Assembly (NCBI GenBank): GCA_913049785.1 | Contig: CAJWXP010000022.1 | Location: forward strand, 1-34,760 | Direction of reading: 5' to 3' | Source: an uncultured Dehalococcoidia bacterium | Lineage (GTDB): Bacteria > Chloroflexota > Dehalococcoidia > Lucifugimonadales > UBA1127 | DNA: 34,760 nt | Shown: positions 23,928 through 32,250 of the stretch, piece by piece | Position numbering within the stretch: position 1 is the stretch's first letter | Layout of the letters: every line of letters starts with the position of its first letter | The notes under the pieces: generated by a model | What the model was told of the DNA's origin: nothing | Database searches by the model: none | The model's input: the letters and a program-made list of their open reading frames with translations, nothing else | Translations under genes and position numbers: made by a program

Positions 23928-25706
23928 ATGAGCCTGCTGGACGACGTAAAAAGTCGATTGGACATCGTAGAGGTTGTATCCGGGTACACGTCTTTGACGC
24001 AGGCCGGACGCAACCTGAAAGCTCGCTGCCCCTTCCACTCGGAGCGGACGCCGTCGTTCGTCGTGTTCCCGGAGCGCGGCAGTTGGCGGTGTTTCGGTGC
24101 GTGCGCCGAGGGCGGAGACGCTATCCGCTTCGTGATGAAGGCGGAGAACCAGAACTTCGCAGAGGCGTTGCGAACGCTGGCAGACCGTCTGGGGATACAG
24201 GCACCTTCGCGTCGAGCCCAGGAAGCCATGAACCCCCTCCTGAGAGCCAATGAGGAGGTAGCCAAGTTCTACCACAAGCACCTCGTCGACTCGGAAGAGG
24301 GCGCGGACGCCCGGGCCTACCTTGAAAAGCGGGGCGTATCCACAGAGACTGCTAGCGCCTTCGGACTTGGTCTCAGCCCCACCGGCTGGGAAGACATGAA
24401 GAACCACCTGGCCGGTCAAGGGTTCACCGACGCCCAGATGCTCCAGGCCGGGCTCCTCCATCGCAGCGAAGAAGGCCGCACCCGTGACCTGTTCCACGGC
24501 AGGCTCATGTTCCCCATCAAGGACGACGGTGGCCACATCGTTGGCTTTGGCGGGCGCGAACTGGACGGGGGCCAGCCCAAGTACCTCAACACGCCCCAAT
24601 CCCCTCTGTTCGATAAGTCCACCATACTGTGGGGCATGGACGTAGCATCGGAGGGCATCCGCCTCAAAGACGAGGCAGTAATCGTCGAGGGGTACATGGA
24701 CGCGTTGATGGCCCACCAACACGGGTTCACCAACGTTGTTGCCTCTATGGGTACGGCATTGACGAACCAGCAGGTGGAGCACCTGACACGACTGGCCAAG
24801 AGCTACGTCTTGGCGTTGGACGCCGACGCCGCTGGCCAGGAAGCCACGCTGCGAAGCCTCAAGTCGTCATGGAAGGGCGTGGACAACGTCAGGATAGCTC
24901 TGCTGCCGATAGGCAAGGACCCCGATGACCTCATCCGCCAGGCTCCCGACAGGTGGCCAGATGTCATCGCCTCAGCGGAATCGAAGATCGACTTCTTCTT
25001 CCGGCTGCTGCCACCCCGATACGACCTGACGACTACAGAAGGCCAACGGACGCTTACGGAGGAGCTAGGGCCATTGGTGTTGGACGTCCAGGACTCCACA
25101 GAGCAGGACCGCCATCTTGAACGCCTGGGTGAGTTGCTGGGGGTCAATCGACACACGCTGGAAGAGGTGTTGCAGAGGCAGCGACAATCTGTGCTGCGGG
25201 CGGCAACGGCCAAGGGCCAACGCCAGCGGGGTCCGGACGAACCACCAAAGGTGCAGGTAGCGGCAGCTGCTTTCAAGCAGGACCAGCTTGAAGCTTACAG
25301 CTTGGCGTTGTTGCTCAGGGATCCAGAACTCAAAGAGGTGGCAGAGGCCCTCCAACCGGAGTTTTTCCATGAGAGCGAGAACCGTGAGGTCTATCTAAAA
25401 TGGGCTGAATGTTCTATAATCGAGGAACTACGTGAACTTATGGACACCCCTCTGCGGGAGCATTTGGAAACTCTTGTAGACCGTGAATTCCCCTCCATGG
25501 ATCAAAAAGAACGAACAGAAGCCCTAGCACACTGTGTCCGTCGTTTAGAAGAGCGCCACCTTCGGGAAGTCCGCACACAGATAGCAACGGCGTTGAGCCA
25601 GGCCATTGAAGAGGGAGACGATCCCTCCCAGGTGATTGAGGAACTCCGCAAGCAGGATGAACGCCTGCGAGAAATCCACTCCACCAGGGTCAGGCGAGGA
25701 TTTTAA
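23928..25706 (+). CDS. dnaG: DNA primase
   Basis: 592 residues. The zinc-binding domain has C34-P-F-H37 and CFGAC at 55-59, with a C-x3-C ending where many primases have C-x2-C. The TOPRIM domain shows VIVEGYMDA (Glu254) and [11 protein letters not shown] (Asp298, Asp300), the metal site for primer synthesis. The C-terminal region (about 430-592) is helical and charged, the DnaB-helicase interaction domain. It makes RNA primers at the replication fork. ATG at 23928 with GAGAG nearby. rpoD starts 23 bases after the stop, forming the classical dnaG-rpoD macromolecular-synthesis pair (rpsU absent). Confidence 0.97.
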   Translation: MSLLDDVKSRLDIVEVVSGYTSLTQAGRNLKARCPFHSERTPSFVVFPERGSWRCFGACAEGGDAIRFVMKAENQNFAEALRTLADRLGIQAPSRRAQEAMNPLLRANEEVAKFYHKHLVDSEEGADARAYLEKRGVSTETASAFGLGLSPTGWEDMKNHLAGQGFTDAQMLQAGLLHRSEEGRTRDLFHGRLMFPIKDDGGHIVGFGGRELDGGQPKYLNTPQSPLFDKSTILWGMDVASEGIRLKDEAVIVEGYMDALMAHQHGFTNVVASMGTALTNQQVEHLTRLAKSYVLALDADAAGQEATLRSLKSSWKGVDNVRIALLPIGKDPDDLIRQAPDRWPDVIASAESKIDFFFRLLPPRYDLTTTEGQRTLTEELGPLVLDVQDSTEQDRHLERLGELLGVNRHTLEEVLQRQRQSVLRAATAKGQRQRGPDEPPKVQVAAAAFKQDQLEAYSLALLLRDPELKEVAEALQPEFFHESENREVYLKWAECSIIEELRELMDTPLREHLETLVDREFPSMDQKERTEALAHCVRRLEERHLREVRTQIATALSQAIEEGDDPSQVIEELRKQDERLREIHSTRVRRGF

Positions 25707-25729
25707 GGGCAGACCAGCAGGAGGTTTAT

Positions 25730-27292
25730 ATGACAACCAAGAAGCCATCATCAGGGGGACGGGGCCGGCCGAAATCCGATGCCTCTCTCACTGCCGATGA
25801 AGGTGAAGAGGAAGAGGGTGCAGAGGAAGCCAACGTCATTCCTCTGGACATCGGTATACCCGTTGGTGACCGAACACAGCTAGCCGACGAAGCCGGTGGA
25901 AAGCCCGCCGCAGCCGCCTGGACCACAGAAGAACCCCAGTCAAAGGAACTCGAAGAGGCTCGACTCGAAGAGGACGTGGAGTGGGAGGACGAGGTCGAGG
26001 TCGAGTCCGCCGAGATGATCGACGACCCGGTGCGGATGTACCTGCGAGAGATCGGTAGGGTAAGCTTGCTGACCGCCCAGGACGAACGTAGCCTGGCCCG
26101 TCGTATGGAAGCATTCAAGCACATCCAGCTCCTCAAGAAGTACCTCAGCGACGACTCTGATCGCACCGTCACCAACTGCCAGATCACCGTTGAACTGCTT
26201 CGGCGTTTGGTGGAGACCTGGCCGGTGACCAAGGAACTGGCCGCTCACGTTGAATCTGAGACCCCCGTTAACCTCAAGGTCATCATGGAAGACCCGAAGC
26301 TTCGGGCATCCATCGATAATGAGATGAAGATGGACATCGTCCAGACCCTCAGCCCCGCTATGGGCATTGAGGAGTTGGATATTGCCAAGGAGATCATCAG
26401 CCTCTCCCTCAACAGCCGACTGTTGGCACCTGAGGTGATCGAGGTACTGGGCGGGAACACCACCCTTGAGGAGCTTGCCCAGCAAATCACCGACGGCACG
26501 GTTTTGGAAGACCTCCTGCCGTTTGAGTTGCTCATCAAGAACCACATTGAAAAAGCGGTCCACGATGGCGTCCGCGCCCAACGACACCTGGCAGAGGCCA
26601 ACCTTCGTTTGGTGGTCAGCGTAGCTAAGAAGTACATCGGCAGGGGCATGTCCCTGCTGGACCTCATCCAAGAGGGCAACATCGGCCTGATCCGAGCGGT
26701 GGAGAAGTTTGACTACCGTAAGGGCTACAAGTTCAGCACCTACGCCACATGGTGGATTCGGCAGGCCATCACGCGAGCGATCGCTGACCAGGCCCGCACC
26801 ATTCGCATCCCGGTGCACATGGTAGAGACCATCAACAAGCTGCTCAGACAGCAGCGCCGCTTAATTCAGGAGTTTGGCAGAGAGCCCAGCAACGAGGAGC
26901 TTGCCGAGTCCCTGGAGCAGAGCCCGGAGCGTGTCCGAGAGATCCTTCGTATCTCCCAGGAGCCGGTGTCCCTGGAAACGCCCATCGGCGAGGAAGAGGA
27001 CTCCCACCTGGGTGACTTCATTGAAGACCGCGCAGCACTTGCCCCCATCGATGCTGCGTCATACCAGCTTCTCAAGGAGCAGGTAGAGGATGTGCTGAAC
27101 ACCCTGAGCGACAGGGAACGTCGCGTGCTGGAACTCCGGTTCGGGTTGATCGACGGCAGGAGTCGCACGTTGGAAGAGGTCGGCCGTGACTTCGGTGTCA
27201 CGCGAGAGCGCATCCGGCAGATTGAGGCCAAGGCGCTTCGGAAGCTGCGTCACCCAACTCGCTCACGCAAGCTCCGCGACTTCCTGGAATAG
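25730..27292 (+). CDS. rpoD: RNA polymerase primary sigma factor
   Basis: 520 residues. Acidic N-terminal region 1.1-like segment (about 15-100), then region 1.2 ([18 protein letters not shown]). Region 2 is [20 protein letters not shown] through [20 protein letters not shown] and [17 protein letters not shown], the -10 recognition and melting helices. Region 3 follows, and region 4.2 ([20 protein letters not shown]) recognises the -35. AGGAGG lies six bases before the ATG at 25730. This is the housekeeping sigma factor, in agreement with the TTGACA/TATAAT-like promoters seen elsewhere in the window. Followed by a strong terminator. Confidence 0.97.
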   Translation: MTTKKPSSGGRGRPKSDASLTADEGEEEEGAEEANVIPLDIGIPVGDRTQLADEAGGKPAAAAWTTEEPQSKELEEARLEEDVEWEDEVEVESAEMIDDPVRMYLREIGRVSLLTAQDERSLARRMEAFKHIQLLKKYLSDDSDRTVTNCQITVELLRRLVETWPVTKELAAHVESETPVNLKVIMEDPKLRASIDNEMKMDIVQTLSPAMGIEELDIAKEIISLSLNSRLLAPEVIEVLGGNTTLEELAQQITDGTVLEDLLPFELLIKNHIEKAVHDGVRAQRHLAEANLRLVVSVAKKYIGRGMSLLDLIQEGNIGLIRAVEKFDYRKGYKFSTYATWWIRQAITRAIADQARTIRIPVHMVETINKLLRQQRRLIQEFGREPSNEELAESLEQSPERVREILRISQEPVSLETPIGEEEDSHLGDFIEDRAALAPIDAASYQLLKEQVEDVLNTLSDRERRVLELRFGLIDGRSRTLEEVGRDFGVTRERIRQIEAKALRKLRHPTRSRKLRDFLE

Positions 27293-27332
27293 TCCCGCAC
27301 GCGGGACACCTAAGCTCCCTGTCGGACATTAA

Positions 27333-27360
27333 AAGAGGCCCCTCATACGAGGGGCCTCTT
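27333..27360. terminator. Bidirectional terminator between rpoD and the damaged hydrolase gene
   Basis: Perfect 12-bp stem AAGAGGCCCCTC with loop ATAC. On the plus strand CTTGTT follows; on the minus strand TTTTAATG follows, so it can end both convergent transcripts. Confidence 0.9.
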
Positions 27361-27382
27361 CTTGTTATGCTAGCTGTTTCAC

Positions 27383-28135
27383 CTAGACCTTAAATTCCAC
27401 CACCAACATGCTCTCTAACCAATCTTTGGTCTCGCCTACCAGCTGCCCATCAGTATCAAACATATAACCACCACCAGGGAAATCTTCATCCACTGTACGT
27501 CCCGCTTGGGTAGCTACGGCAATGTGGAGATGGTATTTCCTTGCAAACTCGTCTAGTTGAGTTCAACATTTCTCACGCCACCACCCGTGGCCTGACTCCC
27601 AGTTCCTTGATTCCTGCGGCCCGTCCAGCCCTGGGGCTGAGGGTAGGAGCACCACTTGCGCTCCCATAGATGCGTATTGCTCAAAAAGACCCCCGTTGTC
27701 GATGTCAGCGCAAATCGCCAGGCCAAAACTGACACCACCATGCGTACAAACCAAGGGTTCTGAGCCTGATGCAAACCAGTCTAACTCATCAGGAGCTACG
27801 TTGTTCTTCCGGTACACCCCAAGAAGTTCTCCGTCCCGGATCACCCCTTGGGAAATGAACGGCATCCCATCCGGGTTCGCCTCGACGATACCGGCAACAA
27901 TCGTCACATGGCTTGTTCTTGAAGATTCGAACAGCGGAGTAAGTCTCGAGTCGTTCCAAGTGACGATTTCATCTTGGTGCTTCGGGGGGTCAAGGTAGCC
28001 GGTGATGCTCATCTCAGGGAAGCACACAAGGTCAGCGTCTGCGTCCGTAGCCTGAGCAACGTACTCGGCAGTCCGGGCCAGGTTCTGGGTGATTTGTGCC
28101 TTTCCACAGACCATCTGGACCAAGGCTACCTTCAC
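27383..28135 (-). pseudogene. Carbon-nitrogen hydrolase (nitrilase superfamily) with an in-frame UGA
   Basis: The frame starts at the GTG at 28135 (GGAGGGG upstream) and encodes VKVALVQMVCGKAQI. The catalytic triad is visible as Glu in CFPEMSITGY, Lys in VYRKNNV and Cys in GLAICADID. At 27565-27563 there is a TGA after WREKC. The same frame then continues 59 codons (TQLDEFARKYHLHIAVATQA, then GRTVDEDFPGGGYMFDTDG) to a normal TAG at 27383, giving the usual length of about 250. The UGA probably replaces CGA (Arg). Lesion, base error or recoding cannot be separated here. The start lies 16 bases after the DUF4392 gene, so an operon is likely. Confidence 0.85.
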
Positions 28136-28151
28136 ATCGCCCCTCCAGGCC

Positions 28152-29014
28152 CTAGCCACCCGCTGAGATGATGCCGTGCCTGTGTAGCAGGCTATGAAGC
28201 GCCTCCAGCGTCTGGCCGTTCTCTTCAAGGGAGAAGCCATCAACGGCCGGAACGGGTTTCCCCGCCTTTGCGTCAATGGCGCCGTTGCCGACTATTGTGC
28301 GGATGACGTCTTCCTCCTCCTCAATAGAAGGAAGCAGGTTCCACCCCGCCAGGAGCGATAGAGCAGCAATCAGGCCGTACCCACCCCAGTTGGATACGCT
28401 GGCGATCACAAGTTCAGACACGGTGGTCATAACGGGATCGTTGGGGAGGGCTTCCACCGCCGCGATCTGCTCGGTCAGATTGCCCATGCCGATCTCATTG
28501 CCGCCATCGCCGATACCGATGGTATTGTCGTGGTGTTTGAAGAGGTAATCCAGCTTGGCATGGTACTCGGAGGTGTCCTCGCCCCTGGCGTTCAGGTACC
28601 GGCCGGGAGTGGTGAAGCTGCATCGCTCTATAGCGATAAAAAGGGACGGTTGAAGCTGCTCCAACAGGTCCACAGCAAAGGCCTCGCTGACCTCAGCGTC
28701 AGCCATGGGGAACTCGACGACGTCGCCGCATCGACCAGTCCCTCGAACAAGGGTGTGCTGTAGTGGTCGCTCACGTAGGTGACCTGGAAGCCCATCGCCT
28801 GGAGCGCGCGACCGATGAAGTATGCTCCCGGCGGGCCGTCCGTCTCTGATGCTCCAGCGCGTGTGATGTAGAAGCCCGTAGCTATCAGTGCGCGGCCGGG
28901 GGCGTTGAGGATGAGCTTGGCGGCCTGGGTGCAGAAATCGTCTGCCAGGAACGGGCGTAACTCCGCCATGCTACACCAGTCTCTGCTCAGGATAATGTCT
29001 TTGATCTCACTCAT
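28152..29014 (-). pseudogene. DUF4392 protein (D-glutamate cyclase-like), frameshifted
   Basis: From the ATG at 29014 the first frame gives MSEIKDIILSRDWCSMAELR, LIATGFYITRAGASETDGPP and VTYVSDHYS. From about 28722-28732 the family sequence moves to another frame: DVVEFPMADAEVSEAFAVDL, IAIERCSFT, GEDTSEYHAKLDYLF and the signature GIGDGGNEIGMGN. The span (863 bases) is one base short of an open frame, so a missing base explains it. Intact length would be about 287, as in the family. Members include D-glutamate cyclase. The ribosome site at 29014 is weak. It precedes the damaged carbon-nitrogen hydrolase in the same direction. Confidence 0.85.
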
Positions 29015-29156
29015 GGGTTAGGTGTCGCCCGGACTAGTGTAGGGCGACGAGAGAGCCTCGTTCCATCACTGTTTCTTGTGTCAATCACCCTTTTCGGTTC
29101 TCTTCCATGATACTACACTGAGGAAACCCCTTAGTTATGTGTCGAAGGAGCAGGGC

Positions 29157-29906
29157 ATGCCGGAAGCGCCTGACCTCTATGTCATCCGAGACTACTTTGA
29201 GGCCAACCTCACAGGCCTGACCATCGCAAAGGCGGAGGTGCTGCGCCCCATCGTCTTGCGATCTTTGGCCGTGTCACCGGAAGAGCTTCCTGACGACATG
29301 GCCGGGCGGTCGTTCACGGGCTTCTGGCGTCGAGGTAAGTTCCTTGGTCTGGAGCTCTCGTCAGGGTCAGACGGTTCCGAGCGATTGCTGGTAGTGAACC
29401 CGATGCTCAGCGGCGGGCTGCAGCACTGTGCCCCGTCTGTGCGCGTGTCCAAACGCACGTACCTGGTGCTCACGCTGAACGACGACCAACAACTGCGTTA
29501 CGTGGACGACGACCAGATGGGGATGATCTACTACCTCACCCCGGAGCAACTAACGCAGGTGCCTCGACTGACCGATCAGGGCCCCGACGTGTTGGACGAG
29601 GTCTTGACCCTGGACGAGTTCAAAGAGCACCTCAAGCCCTATCGTGGCGAGATCAAGGGCGTGCTCACACGGGGCGGAGCAGTGTCCGGTATCGGCAAAC
29701 GCGATACCCGTCCTCCAGAGGAGCGTATGGGCAGCGACATCCATCGCAAGGTGAGGGATTTCCTGAAGGTACATGGTAAGGGGAACCAGCCCTGTCCTAC
29801 GTGCGGCTCAAACATTACACACATTACTAGTAATGGCCACCTGACCGACTACTGCAAGAAGTGCCAACCGGGCTCACTCATAGGCGGGAGTACGCTGTTC
29901 CGATAA
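29157..29906 (+). CDS. Fpg/Nei family DNA glycosylase
   Basis: 249 residues from the ATG at 29157, with GGAG six bases upstream. The mature start is Pro2-Glu3 (MPEAPDLYVIRDYF), the Schiff-base nucleophile and catalytic Glu; upstream in-frame ATG 29076 would bury these and is rejected. WRRGKFLGLEL gives the DNA-binding Lys. The C-terminal zinc finger CPTCG plus CKKCQPG is intact in its four Cys, but the usual Arg in the finger loop (GRxT) reads GHLT, an unusual change. It removes oxidised bases and nicks the abasic strand. Divergent from the DUF4392 gene. Confidence 0.88.
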   Translation: MPEAPDLYVIRDYFEANLTGLTIAKAEVLRPIVLRSLAVSPEELPDDMAGRSFTGFWRRGKFLGLELSSGSDGSERLLVVNPMLSGGLQHCAPSVRVSKRTYLVLTLNDDQQLRYVDDDQMGMIYYLTPEQLTQVPRLTDQGPDVLDEVLTLDEFKEHLKPYRGEIKGVLTRGGAVSGIGKRDTRPPEERMGSDIHRKVRDFLKVHGKGNQPCPTCGSNITHITSNGHLTDYCKKCQPGSLIGGSTLFR

Positions 29907-29951
29907 CAGACTGACATCAGCCCCTACTCCCCTAGAGACCGCCACGGCAGG

Positions 29952-29981
29952 TATACTCATTGAACTACAACGGAGGTTCAA
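29952..29981 (+). promoter_or_regulatory. -10 box and inverted repeat around the ribosome site
   Basis: TATACT at 29952-29957. TTGAAC (29960-29965) and GTTCAA (29976-29981) then enclose a 10-base loop with GGAGG at 29972-29976, followed by the ATG at 29986. The hairpin could modulate translation. No good -35 was found. Confidence 0.35.
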
Positions 29982-29985
29982 CTAC

Positions 29986-30246
29986 ATGATTACCCCTGAG
30001 GTCGCAGAGGCCATGGCAAACTCGGTGATTCAAGACCTTGCCCAACGATTCGATACCGGCCACATGCCGGAGCTGCATACCCATCCCAGCAACAACCTTG
30101 TGACCATGATGTACACGACGTTTGTTGAAGGCTACATCAGCGGTCGGCCCTCAAGGGCGATAGTCTACGTAGCACTGACAGAGGACGATGAGGTTGCCCA
30201 ATGGGTTGAGAATCAAGTGGTGCGGATAGAGCAGCACCCGGCCTAA
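29986..30246 (+). CDS. Small hypothetical protein, first of two paralogues
   Basis: 86 residues with GGAGG nine bases before the ATG. Sequence starts MITPEVAEAMANSVIQDLAQ and has DTGHMPE and AIVYVALTEDDEVAQWVENQ. It shares the pattern M-[IL]-TPE-x-A, D-x-GH and a C-terminal hydrophobic strand followed by EDD/EDE with the next gene, so the two look like a divergent tandem duplication. Soluble, acidic. No family recognised. Confidence 0.7.
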   Translation: MITPEVAEAMANSVIQDLAQRFDTGHMPELHTHPSNNLVTMMYTTFVEGYISGRPSRAIVYVALTEDDEVAQWVENQVVRIEQHPA

Positions 30247-30291
30247 CAACACGGCAAACACACCCTCGAAGTACGATGGAGGCACACATTC

Positions 30292-30540
30292 ATGCTGACC
30301 CCTGAGCGCGCACTCGGCATCTCTCGAGAGGTGTTCCTGACCATTGTCGACGGCATTGACGAAGGGCACATCGCCGTTGGTGACGAGCCGAAGGAAGCTT
30401 TCACCCTGTTGAGCAACCTGCAGATAGAGCAAGCAGGCGATGGTCCGGGCCAGGCGGTCCTGTTCCTGGCGGTGATGGAAGACGAGAAGAAGGCCCTCGA
30501 CCTGAAATCGGTGTTGAGCAAGCTGATGGAGAAGCTCTAG
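30292..30540 (+). CDS. Small hypothetical protein, second of two paralogues
   Basis: 82 residues, GGAGG nine bases before the ATG, starting 45 bases after the previous gene. MLTPERALGISREVFLTIVD, DEGHIAVGDEPKEA and AVLFLAVMEDEKKALDLKS align in order with landmarks of the upstream protein. It ends in a basic/Leu helix. A short AGCTC-TAG-GAGCT hairpin plus T-run after the stop (30532-30554) may be a weak terminator. Confidence 0.7.
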   Translation: MLTPERALGISREVFLTIVDGIDEGHIAVGDEPKEAFTLLSNLQIEQAGDGPGQAVLFLAVMEDEKKALDLKSVLSKLMEKL

Positions 30541-30625
30541 GAGCTAGCCCCTTTTTCTCTGCTTACGCGGCCTGAACCCAAACTCCCAACATACTCAAGG
30601 CATATATATTCCTTGGAGGCAGGCA

Positions 30626-30778
30626 ATGGCTTTCACGTACGCATGCAGCGACTATCCGGGAATGGCGCCATGTCTTGGTCGGTTTACTGCGGAGACTGAG
30701 GTCGAGCTGTGGGAACACATCGAACTTCATGCCCTGGTAGCCCACGGTGAAGATCCCCACAGAGTGGTCGGACGATGA
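30626..30778 (+). CDS. DUF1059-like small protein
   Basis: 50 residues, ATG at 30626 with GGAGG six bases upstream. MAFTYACSDYPGMAPCLGRF is followed by TAETEVELWEHIELHALVAH. The two Cys about nine residues apart, the (T/S)-x-E-T-E-x-E-L-W-E-H helix and the paired His are the DUF1059 pattern, probably a small metal-binding domain. Function unknown. It lies in a run of small single genes downstream of the glycosylase. Confidence 0.75.
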   Translation: MAFTYACSDYPGMAPCLGRFTAETEVELWEHIELHALVAHGEDPHRVVGR

Positions 30779-30917
30779 TAGATCAACGATCCAGGCGCTC
30801 ATCACCAGCGCCTAAACCCATAGCTGCTACGCCCCAAAACTACAGGTTTACCCCCCTTCAGTAATCACATGAGCATCCCCTATGCTGGAAGCTGATACTG
30901 CATTCCAGGAGGAAGCT

Positions 30918-31259
30918 ATGCAAAAACCTCAGCGACTCCCTAGCGACCACAGCGATATTAATGAATCGTTCTCAGATGTGTTTGAGACTCATCTGACGGA
31001 CTGGAGCTACGCCATCACCTTCGGGTTGCGCTCGGTACGTCCTGACGAGCCCCACAAGTACAACAGCCAGGAACGTATGCCCCTGGCCCAGGCCAAGGCG
31101 CTAGCTGTGCTGATGCTCAGGAACATCCGTCGGTACGAGCAGGCGGCGGGCATAGACATTGACCTGCCACGCGACGTACTGGAGAAGCTGCAGATACCAC
31201 AGGAGGACTGGCAACTCTTCCGCGAGCCACTTGACCTGGACGGCCCCGTGACCCCTTAA
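30918..31259 (+). CDS. DUF3467-like small protein
   Basis: 113 residues from the ATG at 30918, chosen because AGGAGG lies six bases upstream; an in-frame ATG at 30882 is less likely. FSDVFETHLTDWSYAITFGL followed by an AKALAVLMLRNIRRYEQAAG segment fits the DUF3467 pattern (N-terminal strand, D/W-x-x-(I/L)-x-F block, AK-x-L helix and a YE...G motif). Function unknown. Its 3' end, including the sequence past the stop, is duplicated about 315 bases downstream in damaged form. Confidence 0.7.
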   Translation: MQKPQRLPSDHSDINESFSDVFETHLTDWSYAITFGLRSVRPDEPHKYNSQERMPLAQAKALAVLMLRNIRRYEQAAGIDIDLPRDVLEKLQIPQEDWQLFREPLDLDGPVTP

Positions 31260-31282
31260 GCCCCTTACGGCTTTCGCTGCCG
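31162..31282 (+). repeat. Parent copy of a duplicated gene tail
   Basis: The last part of the DUF3467-like gene (from DLPRDVLEKLQIPQ), its stop and the following GCCCCTTACGGCTTTCGCTG. It matches 31477-31577 with scattered substitutions and a short deletion. Confidence 0.75.
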
Positions 31283-31306
31283 GGTAGGGTTGTAACCTCG
31301 GCCTCA

Positions 31307-31312
31307 TATACT
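31307..31312 (+). promoter_or_regulatory. -10 box for a leaderless small gene
   Basis: TATACT ends seven bases before the ATG at 31320, so transcription would start at the codon. A -35 is not convincing. Confidence 0.35.
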
Positions 31313-31319
31313 TGATCCC

Positions 31320-31466
31320 ATGAATCGCTCAAGGGCAACTGCTCTGGCCTTCAGCATAGCAATGCTAGGGGTGTTGATCGTGTTTGACACCCCTAGGTGG
31401 TTCTTCCCCGTGATCATGCTGCCTGCCATCATCTATCTGGGAACCTCTAAAGCCAAGCGGAAGTAA
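31320..31466 (+). CDS. 48-residue small membrane protein, possibly leaderless
   Basis: ATG at 31320 to TAA at 31464-31466. MNRSRATALAFSIAMLGVLI has a hydrophobic first helix; a short polar turn (DTPR) separates it from a second (WFFPVIMLPAIIYLG), and the basic end is SKAKRK. A basic start, two helices and basic end suggest a hairpin membrane peptide with both ends in the cytoplasm. No ribosome site, but a TATACT box seven bases upstream. It sits between the DUF3467-like gene and the damaged copy of its tail. No family recognised. Confidence 0.5.
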   Translation: MNRSRATALAFSIAMLGVLIVFDTPRWFFPVIMLPAIIYLGTSKAKRK

Positions 31467-31476
31467 CTCTCCCACT

Positions 31477-31577
31477 GAACTGCCGCGAGACGTGCTGGAG
31501 AAGCTACAGATACCCCAGGGGAGCACTGGCAGCTCTTCCGCAATGGCCCTTTAAGGCCCCATAGGGGCTTTTGCTGC
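31477..31577 (+). pseudogene. Damaged second copy of the DUF3467-like gene tail
   Basis: Reads ELPRDVLEKLQIPQ and then loses frame relative to the parent copy (EHWQLFRNGPL continues in another frame) before a TAA. The post-stop sequence (AAGGCCCCATAGGGGCTTTT) parallels the parent's and forms a better hairpin, so it may act as a terminator. It is the end of a former paralogue. Confidence 0.75.
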
Positions 31578-31719
31578 CAATTTCAGCCCTAGATTTGGAT
31601 CATTCCATTTCTACAGGCATTATGTTTCTGTCACTCGTTCCTATAGCTGCACCCATGAACCCATGGTATGGTTTATTCATCCGATAGTTCCTTACTATTA
31701 ATTAACCTAAAGATTCTAT

Positions 31720-32238
31720 GTGCTGTGTGATGACGTAAGTATGCCGGATTTCAGTTGGTGGGGCAGTTTAACCAGCATAGCTGGGATATTCGTTTCGTTC
31801 TTCGGCCTGGCTTGGGCAATTCGGAGGGCTGGTAAAGCACAATCCGCCGCACTCGCAGCCGCAACCGCAGCAACTGAGGCCCGTTCGGAAATTACGGATG
31901 TTTTGTATTTCCGCGAATTAGAACGCGCAATAGGGATTATTGAAAGACTCAAAAGCTGGCATAGAGATTCCAAATGGGACTTAACAATTGAACAATACTC
32001 TATCCTCCGAGCAGCGTTAGCCTCTTTAAACGAACACCATCTGCCAAACAATCCGAAACTGGGAGAATCTCTTCAATCCGCAATTGTCCAGGTACGCGTA
32101 ATTGAGGAGTTAGTAGAAAAGGCAATACTAGGATCAGTAAACAACCAATCCGGACATCGTAAAAATAAATTCTCAGCTAACCAAGATCCAAACTCAATTA
32201 CAGATCGCTCCTTCTGGGGTAAAGCTATAGCTGTGTAA
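31720..32238 (+). CDS. Membrane-anchored hypothetical protein, first gene of an AT-rich pair
   Basis: About 165-172 residues; GTG at 31720 or ATG at 31741 may start it, neither with a clear ribosome site. From MPDFSWWGSLTSIAGIFVSF a single hydrophobic helix spans about 20 residues. An Ala-rich helical linker (KAQSAALAAATAATEARSE) and a charged helical domain (FRELERAIGIIERLKSWHRD; YSILRAALASLNEHHLP; VRVIEELVEKAI) follow. This one-helix-plus-Ala-linker plan is seen in many uncharacterised proteins near defence or accessory genes, but I recognise no family. Codon use is AT-richer than the neighbours. The second gene follows after 12 bases. Confidence 0.6.
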   Translation: MLCDDVSMPDFSWWGSLTSIAGIFVSFFGLAWAIRRAGKAQSAALAAATAATEARSEITDVLYFRELERAIGIIERLKSWHRDSKWDLTIEQYSILRAALASLNEHHLPNNPKLGESLQSAIVQVRVIEELVEKAILGSVNNQSGHRKNKFSANQDPNSITDRSFWGKAIAV

Positions 32239-32250
32239 CGGAGGTTGTAA

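Noticed and set aside
23261-26818. Several long minus-strand frames under rluD, dnaG and rpoD
   Set aside because: Antisense shadows of strongly conserved genes, with no ribosome sites or domains.
27563-27565. Selenocysteine at the in-frame UGA
   Set aside because: The catalytic Cys is elsewhere and the position is probably Arg in homologues; no clear stem-loop was seen directly after the codon.
29076-29156. Longer N-terminus for the Fpg/Nei gene from ATG 29076
   Set aside because: It would bury the catalytic Pro2-Glu3, which must be N-terminal after Met removal.
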